DNA from: Acanthosepion lycidas
Taxonomy: Eukaryota; Mollusca; Cephalopoda; Sepiida; Sepiidae
Reading direction: 5' to 3'
Length of the DNA: 64,000 bases
NCBI GenBank assembly: GCA_963932145.1
Contig: CAWVQA010000108.1
Coordinates: 178,746 to 242,745 of the forward strand
In this document: piece after piece, positions 52,701 through 64,000 of the stretch
Layout: each line of letters opens with the position of its first letter
Position numbering within the stretch: position 1 is the first letter of the stretch
Notes under the pieces: model-generated
What the model saw: the letters and a program-made list of their open reading frames with translations, nothing else
What the model was told of the DNA's origin: nothing
Database searches by the model: none
Program-made: the position numbers and the translations under genes

Positions 52701-53286
52701 GAAAACATTAGAAAAACAATGAAATTATTGAAAATCGATATGAAATCAATCAAAACTTATTGATTTTAACTAGTTTCAGAAGTTTTGACAAAGTTATATT
52801 TAAGATTTTATGTTTTACACAACTTTTAATTACATAGCGATTTACATGCAAAATCTAGCTTTTTTCACTACTTTTTCAACACTAGATTGTAAATATCAAT
52901 AACTGTTTGAAAACATTAGAAAAACAATGAAATTATTGAAAATCGATATGAAATCAATCAAAACTTATTGATTTTAACTAGTTTCAGAAGTTTTCACAAA
53001 GTTTTATTTAAGATTTTATGTTTTACACAACTTTTAATTACATAGCGATTTACATGCAAAATCTAGCTTTTTTCACTACTTTTTAACGCTAGTTTGTAAA
53101 TATCAATAACTGTTTGAAAACATTAGAAAAACAATGAAATTATTGAAAATCGATATGAAATCAATCAAAACTTATTGATTTTAACTAGTTTCAGAAGTTT
53201 TGACAAAGTTATATTTAAGATTTTATGTTTTACACAACTTTTAATTACATAGCGATTTACATGCAAAATCTAGCTTTTTTCACTAC
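49785..53286 (+). repeat. 1866-bp (9-monomer) duplication pair
   Basis: About 49785-51420 corresponds to 51651-53286. Markers GTTATACTTAAG (50514/52380) and CTAGGTGTTTTG (near 50783/52649) occur only here and are 1866 bp apart. A CTAGTTGTAAAT deletion variant near 50603 is shared with 52471. Private changes include AGACAAAC near 50431 and AACCCTAG near 50598. A third CTAGTTGTAAAT copy lies near 53920. Confidence 0.85.
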
Positions 53287-53959
53287 TTTTTCAACGCTAG
53301 ATTGTAAATATCAATAACTATTTGAAAACATTAGAAAAACAATGAAATTATTGAAAATCGATATGAAATCAATCAAAACTTATTGATTTTAACTAGTTTC
53401 AGAAGTTTTCACAAAGTTTTATTTAAGATTTTATGTTTTACACAACTTTTAATTACATAGCGATTTACATGCAAAATCTAGCTTTTTCCACTACTTTTTA
53501 ACGCTAGTTTGTAAATATCAATAACTCTTTGAAAACATTAGAAAAACAATGAAATTATTGAAAATCGATGTGAAATCAATCAAAACTTATTGATTTTAAC
53601 TAGTTTCAGAAGTTGTCACAAAGTTTTATTTAAGATTTTATGTTTTACACAACTTTTAATTACATAGCGATTTACATGCAAAATCTAGCTGTTTTGACTA
53701 CTTTTTAACGCTAGTTTGTAAATATCAATAACTGTTTGAAAACATTAGAAAAACAATGAAATTATTGAAAATCGATATGAAATCAATCAAAACTTATTGA
53801 TTTTAACTAGTTTCAGAAGTTTTGACAAAGTTATATTTAAGATTTTATGTTTTACACAACTTTTAATTACATAGCGATTTACATGCAAAATCTAGCTTTT
53901 TTCACTACTTTTTAACGCTAGTTGTAAATATCAATAACTGTTTGAAAACATTAGAAAAA

Positions 53960-56900
53960 CAATGAAATTATTGAAAATCGATGTGAAATCAATCAAAACT
54001 TATTGATTTTAACTAGTTTCAGAAGTTTTCACAAAGTTTTATTTAAGATTTTATGTTTTACACAACTTTTAATTACATAGCGATTTACATGCAAAATCTA
54101 GCTGTTTTGACTACTTTTTAACGCTAGTTTGTAAATATCAATAACTGTTTGAAAACATTAGAAAAACAATGAAATTATTGAAAATCGATATGAAATCAAT
54201 CAAAACTTATTAATTTTAACTAGTTTCAGAAGTTTTGACAAAGTTATATTTAAGATTTTATGTTTTACACAACTTTTAATTACATAGCGATTTACATGCA
54301 AAATCTAGCTTTTTTCACTACTTTTTCAACACTAGATTGTAAATATCAATAACTGTTTGAAAACATTAGAAAAACAATGAAATTATTGAAAATCGATATG
54401 AAATCAATCAAAACTTATTGATTTTAACTAGTTTCAGAAGTTTTCACAAAGTTTTATTTAAGATTTTATGTTTTACACAACTTTTAATTACATAGCGATT
54501 TACATGCAAAATCTAGCTTTTTTCACTACTTTTTAACGCTAGTTTGTAAATATCAATAACTGTTTGAAAACATTAGAAAAACAATGAAATTATTGAAAAT
54601 CGATGTGAAATCAATCAAAACTTATTGATTTTAACTAGTTTCAGAAGTTTTGACAAAGTTATATTTAAGATTTTATGTTTTACACAACTTTTAATTACAT
54701 AGCGATTTACATGCAAAATCTAGCTTTTTTCACTACTTTTTAAACGCTAGATTGTAAATATCAATAACTCTTTGAAAACATTAGAAAAACAATGAAATTA
54801 TTGAAAATCGATATGAAATCAATCAAAATTTATTGATTTTAACTAGTTTCAGAAGTTTTCACAAAGTTTTATTTAAGATTTTATGTTTTACACAACTTTT
54901 AATTACATAGCGATTTACATGCAAAATCTAGCTTTTTTCACTACTTTTTCAACGCTAGTTTGTAAATATCAATAACTGTTTGAAAACATTAGAAAAACAA
55001 TGAAATTATTGAAAATCGATATGAAATCAATCAAAACTTATTGATTTTAACTAGTTTCAGAAGTTTTGACAAAGTTATATTTAAGATTTTATGTTTTACA
55101 CAACTTTTAATTACATAGCGATTTACATGCAAAATCTAGCTTTTTTCACTACTTTTTAACGCTAGTTTGTAAATATCAATAACTGTTTGAAAACATTAGA
55201 AAAACAATGAAATTATTGAAAATCGATATGAAATCAATCAAAACTTATTGATTTTAACTAGTTTCAGAAGTTTTGACAAAGTTATATTTAAGATTTTATG
55301 TTTTACACAACTTTTGTTTACATAGCGATTTACATGCAAAATCTAGCTTTTTTCACGACTTTTTCAACGCTAGATTGTAAATATCAATAACTCTTTGAAA
55401 ACATTAGAAAAACAATGAAATTATTGAAAATCGATATGAAATCAATCAAAACTTATTCATTTTAACTAGTTTCAGAAGTTTTGACAAAGTTATATTTAAG
55501 ATTTTATGTTTTACACAACTTTTAATTACATAGCGATTTACATGCAAAATCTAGCTTTTTTGACTACTTTTTAACGCTAGTTTGTAAATATCAATAACTG
55601 TTTGAAAACATTAGAAAAACAATGAAATTATTGAAAATCGATGTGAAATCAATCAAAACTTATTGATTTTAACTAGTTTCAGAATTTTTCACAAAGTTTT
55701 ATTTAAGATTTTATGTTTTACACAACTTTTAATTACATAGCGATTTACATGCAAAATCTAGCTGTTTTGACTACTTTTTAACGCTAGTTTGTAAATATCA
55801 ATAACTGTTTGAAAACATTAGAAAAACAATGAAATTATTGAAAATCGATATGAAATCAATCAAAACTTATTGATTTTAACTAGTTTCAGAAGTTTTGACA
55901 AAGTTATATTTAAGATTTTATGTTTTACACAACTTTTAATTACATAACGATTTACATGCAAAATCTAGCTGTTTTGACTACTTTTTAACGCTAGTTTGTA
56001 AATATCAATAACTGTTTGAAAACATTAGAAAAACAATGAAATTATTGAAAATCGATATGAAATCAATCAAAACTTATTGATTTTAACTAGTTTCAGAAGT
56101 TTTGACAAAGTTATATTTAAGATTTTATGTTTTACACAACTTTTAATTACATAGCGATTTACATGCAAAATCTAGTCTTTTTCACGACTTTTTCAACGCT
56201 AGATTGTAAATATCAATAACTCTTTGAAAACATTAGAAAAACAATGAAATTATTGAAAATCGATGTGAAATCAATCAAAACTTATTGATTTTAACTAGTT
56301 TCAGAAGTTTTCACAAAGTTTTATTTAAGATTTTATGTTTTACAAAACTTTTAATTACATAGCGATTTACATGCAAAATCTAGCTGTTTTGACTACTTTT
56401 TAACGCTAGTTTGTAAATATCAATAACTGTTTGAAAACATTAGAAAAACAATGAAATTATTGAAAATCGATATGAAATCAATCAAAACTTATTAATTTTA
56501 ACTAGTTTCAGAAGTTTTGACAAAGTTATATTTAAGATTTTATGTTTTACACAACTTTTAATTACATAGCGATTTACATGCAAAATCTAGCTTTTTTCAC
56601 TACTTTTTCAACACTAGATTGTAAATATCAATAACTGTTTGAAAACATTAGAAAAACAATGAAATTATTGAAAATCGATATGAAATCAATCAAAACTTAT
56701 TGATTTTAACTAGTTTCAGAAGTTTTCACAAAGTTTTATTTAAGATTTTATGTTTTACACAACTTTTAATTACATAGCGATTTACATGCAAAATCTAGCT
56801 TTTTTCACTACTTTTTAACGCTAGTTTGTAAATATCAATAACTGTTTGAAAACATTAGAAAAACAATGAAATTATTGAAAATCGATGTGAAATCAATCAA

Positions 56901-57460
56901 AACTTATTGATTTTAACTAGTTTCAGAAGTTTTGACAAAGTTATATTTAAGATTTTATGTTTTACACAACTTTTAATTACATAGCGATTTACATGCAAAA
57001 TCTAGCTTTTTTCACTACTTTTTAAACGCTAGATTGTAAATATCAATAACTCTTTGAAAACATTAGAAAAACAATGAAATTATTGAAAATCGATATGAAA
57101 TCAATCAAAATTTATTGATTTTAACTAGTTTCAGAAGTTTTCACAAAGTTTTATTTAAGATTTTATGTTTTACACAACTTTTAATTACATAGCGATTTAC
57201 ATGCAAAATCTAGCTTTTTTCACTACTTTTTCAACGCTAGTTTGTAAATATCAATAACTGTTTGAAAACATTAGAAAAACAATGAAATTATTGAAAATCG
57301 ATATGAAATCAATCAAAACTTATTGATTTTAACTAGTTTCAGAAGTTTTGACAAAGTTATATTTAAGATTTTATGTTTTACACAACTTTTAATTACATAG
57401 CGATTTACATGCAAAATCTAGCTTTTTTCACTACTTTTTAACGCTAGTTTGTAAATATCA
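53960..57460 (+). repeat. 2281-bp (11-monomer) duplication pair
   Basis: About 53960-55180 corresponds to 56240-57460. TTATTAATTTTAAC (54208/56489), TTTTTAAACGCTAG (near 54738/57019) and AAAATTTATTG (near 54825/57106) share the 2281 bp offset. TACAAAACTT at 56341 is private to the second copy. This pair was then wholly included in the larger 5602-bp duplication, so it is older than that event. Confidence 0.8.
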
Positions 57461-58400
57461 ATAACTCTTTGAAAACATTAGAAAAACAATGAAATTATTG
57501 AAAATCGATGTGAAATCAATCAAAACTTATTGATTTTAACTAGTTTCAGAAGTTTTCACAAAGTTTTATTTAAGATTTTATGTTTTACACAACTTTTAAT
57601 TACATAGCGATTTACATGCAAAATCTAGCTGTTTTGACTACTTTTTAACGCTAGTTTGTAAATATCAATAACTGTTTGAAAACATTAGAAAAACAATGAA
57701 ATTATTGAAAATCGATATGAAATCAATCAAAACTTATTGATTTTAACTAGTTTCAGAAGTTTTGACAAAGTTATATTTAAGATTTTATGTTTTACACAAC
57801 TTTTATTTACATAGCGATTTACATGCAAAATCTAGCTTTTTTCACGACTTTTTCAACGCTAGATTGTAAATATCAATAACTCTTTGAAAACATTAGAAAA
57901 ACAATGAAATTATTGAAAATCGATATGAAATCAATCAAAACTTATTCATTTTAACTAGTTTCAGAAGTTTTCACAAAGTTTTATTTAAGATTTTATGTTT
58001 TACACAACTTTTAATTACATAGCGATTTACATGCAAAATCTAGCTTTTTTCACTACTTTTTCAACGCTAGTTTGTAAATATCAATAACTGTTTGAAAACA
58101 TTAGAAAAACAATGGAATTATTGAAAATCGATATGAAATCAATCAAAACTTATTGATTTTAACTAGTTTCAGAAGTTTTGACAAAGTTATATTTAAGATT
58201 TTATGTTTTACACAACTTTTAATTACATAGCGATTTACATGCAAAATCTAGCTTTTTTGACTACTTTTTAACGCTAGTTTGTAAATATCAATAACTGTTT
58301 GAAAACATTAGAAAAACAATGAAATTATTGAAAATCGATGTGAAATCAATCAAAACTTATTGATTTTAACTAGTTTCAGAATTTTTCACAAAGTTTTATT
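54700..58400 (+). repeat. 5602-bp offset duplication, first copy (visible part)
   Basis: This block is repeated from about 60300 to the window end with an offset of 5602 bp (27 monomers). Shared markers: TTTTTAAACG near 54738/60340, CTTTTGTTTACAT (55311/60913), ACTTATTCATTTT (55451/61053), TACAAAACTT (56341/61943), CAATGGAATT (58110/63710). The offset falls to 5600 by the end because the second copy lost single bases near 62622 and 63438. Correspondence starts between 54650 and 54740, where TTTTGAC in one copy faces TTTTCAC in the other upstream. Confidence 0.9.
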
Positions 58401-60299
58401 TAAGATTTTATGTTTTACACAACTTTTAATTACATAGCGATTTACATGCAAAATCTAGCTGTTTTGACTACTTTTTAACGCTAGTTTGTAAATATCAATA
58501 ACTGTTTGAAAACATTAGAAAAACAATGAAATTATTGAAAATCGATATGAAATCAATCAAAACTTATTGATTTTAACTAGTTTCAGAAGTTTTGACAAAG
58601 TTATATTTAAGATTTTATGTTTTACACAACTTTTAATTACATAACGATTTACATGCAAAATCTAGCTGTTTTGACTACTTTTTAACGCTAGTTTGTAAAT
58701 ATCAATAACTGTTTGAAAACATTAGAAAAACAATGAAATTATTGAAAATCGATATGAAATCAATCAAAACTTATTGATTTTAACTAGTTTCAGAAGTTTT
58801 GACAAAGTTATATTTAAGATTTTATGTTTTACACAACTTTTAATTACATAGCGATTTACATGCAAAATCTAGTCTTTTTCACGACTTTTTCAACGCTAGA
58901 TTGTAAATATCAATAACTCTTTGAAAACATTAGAAAAACAATGAAATTATTGAAAATCGATGTGAAATCAATCAAAACTTATTGATTTTAACTAGTTTCA
59001 GAAGTTTTCACAAAGTTTTATTTAAGATTTTATGTTTTACACAACTTTTAATTACATAGCGATTTACATGCAAAATCTAGCTGTTTTGACTACTTTTTAA
59101 CGCTAGTTTGTAAATATCAATAACTGTTTGAAAACATTAGAAAAACAATGAAATTATTGAAAATCGATATGAAATCAATCAAAACTTATTGATTTTAACT
59201 AGTTTCAGAAGTTTTGACAAAGTTATATTTAAGATTTTATGTTTTACACAACTTTTAATTACATAGCGATTTACATGCAAAATCTAGCTTTTTTCACTAC
59301 TTTTTCAACACTAGATTGTAAATATCAATAACTGTTTGAAAACATTAGAAAAACAATGAAATTATTGAAAATCGATATGAAATCAATCAAAACTTATTGA
59401 TTTTAACTAGTTTCAGAAGTTTTCACAAAGTTTTATTTAAGATTTTATGTTTTACACAACTTTTAATTACGTAGCGATTTACATGCAAAATCTAGCTTTT
59501 TTCACTACTTTTTCAACGCTAGTTTGTAAATATCAATAACTGTTTGAAAACATTAGAAAAACAATGAAATTATTGAAAATCGATATGAAATCAATCAAAA
59601 CTTATTGATTTTAACTAGTTTCAGAAGTTTTGACAAAGTTATATTTAAGATTTTATGTTTTACACAACTTTTAATTACATAGCGATTTACATGCAAAATC
59701 TAGCTGTTTTGACTACTTTTTAACGCTAGTTTGTAAATATCAATAACTGTTTGAAAACATTAGAAAAACAATGAAATTATTGAAAATCGATATGAAATCA
59801 ATCAAAACTTATTGATTTTAACTAGTTTCAGAAGTTTTGACAAAGTTATATTTAAGATTTTATGTTTTACACAACTTTTAATTACATAACGATTTACATG
59901 CAAAATCTAGCTGTTTTGACTACTTTTTAACGCTAGTTTGTAAATATCAATAACTGTTTGAAAACATTAGAAAAACAATGAAATTATTGAAAATCGATAT
60001 GAAATCAATCAAAACTTATTAATTTTAACTAGTTTCAGAAGTTTTGACAAAGTTATATTTAAGATTTTATGTTTTACACAACTTTTAATTACATAGCGAT
60101 TTACATGCAAAATCTAGCTTTTTTCACTACTTTTTCAACACTAGATTGTAAATATCAATAACTGTTTGAAAACATTAGAAAAACAATGAAATTATTGAAA
60201 ATCGATATGAAATCAATCAAAACTTATTGATTTTAACTAGTTTCAGAAGTTTTCACAAAGTTTTATTTAAGATTTTATGTTTTACACAACTTTTAATTA

Positions 60300-63200
60300 C
60301 ATAGCGATTTACATGCAAAATCTAGCTTTTTTCACTACTTTTTAAACGCTAGATTGTAAATATCAATAACTCTTTGAAAACATTAGAAAAACAATGAAAT
60401 TATTGAAAATCGATATGAAATCAATCAAAATTTATTGATTTTAACTAGTTTCAGAAGTTTTCACAAAGTTTTATTTAAGATTTTATGTTTTACACAACTT
60501 TTAATTACATAGCGATTTACATGCAAAATCTAGCTTTTTTCACTACTTTTTCAACGCTAGTTTGTAAATATCAATAACTGTTTGAAAACATTAGAAAAAC
60601 AATGAAATTATTGAAAATCGATATGAAATCAATCAAAACTTATTGATTTTAACTAGTTTCAGAAGTTTTGACAAAGTTATATTTAAGATTTTATGTTTTA
60701 CACAACTTTTAATTACATAGCGATTTACATGCAAAATCTAGCTTTTTTCACTACTTTTTAACGCTAGTTTGTAAATATCAATAACTGTTTGAAAACATTA
60801 GAAAAACAATGAAATTATTGAAAATCGATATGAAATCAATCAAAACTTATTGATTTTAACTAGTTTCAGAAGTTTTGACAAAGTTATATTTAAGATTTTA
60901 TGTTTTACACAACTTTTGTTTACATAGCGATTTACATGCAAAATCTAGCTTTTTTCACGACTTTTTCAACGCTAGATTGTAAATATCAATAACTCTTTGA
61001 AAACATTAGAAAAACAATGAAATTATTGAAAATCGATATGAAATCAATCAAAACTTATTCATTTTAACTAGTTTCAGAAGTTTTGACAAAGTTATATTTA
61101 AGATTTTATGTTTTACACAACTTTTAATTACATAGCGATTTACATGCAAAATCTAGCTTTTTTGACTACTTTTTAACGCTAGTTTGTAAATATCAATAAC
61201 TGTTTGAAAACATTAGAAAAACAATGAAATTATTGAAAATCGATGTGAAATCAATCAAAACTTATTGATTTTAACTAGTTTCAGAATTTTTCACAAAGTT
61301 TTATTTAAGATTTTATGTTTTACACAACTTTTAATTACATAGCGATTTACATGCAAAATCTAGCTGTTTTGACTACTTTTTAACGCTAGTTTGTAAATAT
61401 CAATAACTGTTTGAAAACATTAGAAAAACAATGAAATTATTGAAAATCGATATGAAATCAATCAAAACTTATTGATTTTAACTAGTTTCAGAAGTTTTGA
61501 CAAAGTTATATTTAAGATTTTATGTTTTACACAACTTTTAATTACATAACGATTTACATGCAAAATCTAGCTGTTTTGACTACTTTTTAACGCTAGTTTG
61601 TAAATATCAATAACTGTTTGAAAACATTAGAAAAACAATGAAATTATTGAAAATCGATATGAAATCAATCAAAACTTATTGATTTTAACTAGTTTCAGAA
61701 GTTTTGACAAAGTTATATTTAAGATTTTATGTTTTACACAACTTTTAATTACATAGCGATTTACATGCAAAATCTAGTCTTTTTCACGACTTTTTCAACG
61801 CTAGATTGTAAATATCAATAACTCTTTGAAAACATTAGAAAAACAATGAAATTATTGAAAATCGATGTGAAATCAATCAAAACTTATTGATTTTAACTAG
61901 TTTCAGAAGTTTTCACAAAGTTTTATTTAAGATTTTATGTTTTACAAAACTTTTAATTACATAGCGATTTACATGCAAAATCTAGCTGTTTTGACTACTT
62001 TTTAACGCTAGTTTGTAAATATCAATAACTGTTTGAAAACATTAGAAAAACAATGAAATTATTGAAAATCGATATGAAATCAATCAAAACTTATTAATTT
62101 TAACTAGTTTCAGAAGTTTTGACAAAGTTATATTTAAGATTTTATGTTTTACACAACTTTTAATTACATAGCGATTTACATGCAAAATCTAGCTTTTTTC
62201 ACTACTTTTTCAACACTAGATTGTAAATATCAATAACTGTTTGAAAACATTAGAAAAACAATGAAATTATTGAAAATCGATATGAAATCAATCAAAACTT
62301 ATTGATTTTAACTAGTTTCAGAAGTTTTCACAAAGTTTTATTTAAGATTTTATGTTTTACACAACTTTTAATTACATAGCGATTTACATGCAAAATCTAG
62401 CTTTTTTCACTACTTTTTAACGCTAGTTTGTAAATATCAATAACTGTTTGAAAACATTAGAAAAACAATGAAATTATTGAAAATCGATGTGAAATCAATC
62501 AAAACTTATTGATTTTAACTAGTTTCAGAAGTTTTGACAAAGTTATATTTAAGATTTTATGTTTTACACAACTTTTAATTACATAGCGATTTACATGCAA
62601 AATCTAGCTTTTTTCACTACTTTTAAACGCTAGATTGTAAATATCAATAACTCTTTGAAAACATTAGAAAAACAATGAAATTATTGAAAATCGATATGAA
62701 ATCAATCAAAATTTATTGATTTTAACTAGTTTCAGAAGTTTTCACAAAGTTTTATTTAAGATTTTATGTTTTACACAACTTTTAATTACATAGCGATTTA
62801 CATGCAAAATCTAGCTTTTTTCACTACTTTTTCAACGCTAGTTTGTAAATATCAATAACTGTTTGAAAACATTAGAAAAACAATGAAATTATTGAAAATC
62901 GATATGAAATCAATCAAAACTTATTGATTTTAACTAGTTTCAGAAGTTTTGACAAAGTTATATTTAAGATTTTATGTTTTACACAACTTTTAATTACATA
63001 GCGATTTACATGCAAAATCTAGCTTTTTTCACTACTTTTTAACGCTAGTTTGTAAATATCAATAACTCTTTGAAAACATTAGAAAAACAATGAAATTATT
63101 GAAAATCGATGTGAAATCAATCAAAACTTATTGATTTTAACTAGTTTCAGAAGTTTTCACAAAGTTTTATTTAAGATTTTATGTTTTACACAACTTTTAA

Positions 63201-64000
63201 TTACATAGCGATTTACATGCAAAATCTAGCTGTTTTGACTACTTTTTAACGCTAGTTTGTAAATATCAATAACTGTTTGAAAACATTAGAAAAACAATGA
63301 AATTATTGAAAATCGATATGAAATCAATCAAAACTTATTGATTTTAACTAGTTTCAGAAGTTTTGACAAAGTTATATTTAAGATTTTATGTTTTACACAA
63401 CTTTTATTTACATAGCGATTTACATGCAAAATCTAGCTTTTTCACGACTTTTTCAACGCTAGATTGTAAATATCAATAACTCTTTGAAAACATTAGAAAA
63501 ACAATGAAATTATTGAAAATCGATATGAAATCAATCAAAACTTATTCATTTTAACTAGTTTCAGAAGTTTTCACAAAGTTTTATTTAAGATTTTATGTTT
63601 TACACAACTTTTAATTACATAGCGATTTACATGCAAAATCTAGCTTTTTTCACTACTTTTTCAACGCTAGTTTGTAAATATCAATAACTGTTTGAAAACA
63701 TTAGAAAAACAATGGAATTATTGAAAATCGATATGAAATCAATCAAAACTTATTGATTTTAACTAGTTTCAGAAGTTTTGACAAAGTTATATTTAAGATT
63801 TTATGTTTTACACAACTTTTAATTACATAGCGATTTACATGCAAAATCTAGCTTTTTTGACTACTTTTTAACGCTAGTTTGTAAATATCAATAACTGTTT
63901 GAAAACATTAGAAAAACAATGAAATTATTGAAAATCGATGTGAAATCAATCAAAACTTATTGATTTTAACTAGTTTCAGAATTTTTCACAAAGTTTTATT
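60300..64000 (+). repeat. 5602-bp offset duplication, second copy (continues past the window)
   Basis: Second copy of the 54700-58400 block, still matching at the last base (GAATTTTTCAC at 58379 and 63979). It contains two single-base deletions relative to the first copy, in CTACTTTTAAACG near 62622 and CTTTTTCACGAC near 63438. Since the first copy's unit would run to about 60300, the second copy may extend roughly 1.9 kb or more beyond the window. Confidence 0.88.

Larger units (their letters stand above)
25470..64000 (+). repeat. Satellite array, segment C (+ orientation), about 186 monomers
   Basis: The same 207/208 bp monomer continues head to tail to the window edge without interruption. 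The first full copy starts at 25525. The last + copy before the inversion starts at 23795, a distance of 1730 bp, whereas eight monomers measure 1659 bp elsewhere in this window, so the register has moved by about 71 bp across the inverted segment. Higher-order duplications are larger here (5182 and 5602 bp) than in segment A. Regional variants include TGTGTTAC at 31-37 kb, TAGCAATAAC at 28-34 kb and AAAAGCAATG at 41-49 kb. No coding region, RNA gene or foreign insertion is visible. The array runs off the window end. Confidence 0.98.

Noticed and set aside
1..64000. Open reading frames recurring once per monomer
   Set aside because: The monomer has stop codons in the frames I followed, and the 207/208 bp mixture would shift frames between copies in any case. 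Short ORFs repeat only because the DNA repeats; there is no codon pattern or start context to support a gene.
1..64000. CRISPR-like array because of regular spacing
   Set aside because: There are no unique spacers: the whole 207 bp unit repeats, and no cas genes are present.
1..64000. Ribosomal, tRNA or telomeric repeats
   Set aside because: No G/C-rich tRNA-like cloverleaf boxes, rRNA-like sequence or short telomere-type tandem (such as TTAGG or TTAGGG) is visible.
1..64000. Naming the species or a known satellite family
   Set aside because: The 207 bp monomer does not match any satellite I can recall with confidence. Length and AT content alone fit many animals, plants and protists.
1..64000. 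A single fixed higher-order repeat unit, as in human alpha satellite
   Set aside because: Marker offsets give at least twelve different unit sizes, and each holds only over a limited region, so no one period describes the array.

Overview
The whole window is one unbroken satellite DNA array. A single AT-rich monomer of 207 or 208 bp is repeated head to tail about 308 times from the first base to the last. The first monomer (1-207) has 50 G or C out of 207, about 24% G+C. I see no protein-coding gene, RNA gene, transposon, telomere repeat, CRISPR array or unique sequence. The only stretch I cannot assign to the monomer is about 22 bp at one rearrangement junction. The array is cut by both window edges, so its full size is unknown. 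This points to a eukaryotic heterochromatic block, either centromeric, pericentromeric or another large satellite locus. I do not recognise the monomer and cannot name the species or clade.

Layout: 1-23986 is on the + orientation. 23987-25447 is seven monomers in the opposite orientation. 25448-25469 is junction filler. 25470-64000 returns to the + orientation. The flanking arrays are out of register across the inverted segment by about 71 bp, so it is not a simple balanced inversion.

Monomers differ at a limited set of recurrent positions, and these variants sort into types. One type carries GATGTG, then TTTTCAC, then GTTTTATTT. Another carries GATATG, then TTTTGAC, then GTTATATTT. A third (208 bp) carries TTTTTCAACG, GCTAGATT and CTCTTTG. 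Rare marker variants expose nested higher-order repeats: exact offsets of 622, 830, 1038, 1451, 1659, 1866, 2281, about 2905, 3315, 3730, 5182 and 5602 bp, each a whole number of monomers (3, 4, 5, 7, 8, 9, 11, 14, 16, 18, 25 and 27). No single higher-order period covers the window. It is a patchwork of overlapping segmental duplications of different ages, typical of unequal exchange or replication-based amplification. Some variants are regional: TTTCCC only before 14 kb, TGTGTTAC only at 31-37 kb, CAGATGTTTTCAC only at 40-49 kb.

The monomer has visible internal order. A-tracts and then T-tracts recur about every 10 bp over roughly its first 140 bp, which predicts curved DNA. It contains an 8-bp inverted repeat in every copy. 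A T-rich segment at monomer positions about 142-192 holds most small indels and all three structural breakpoints I found. These are the observations most worth testing.
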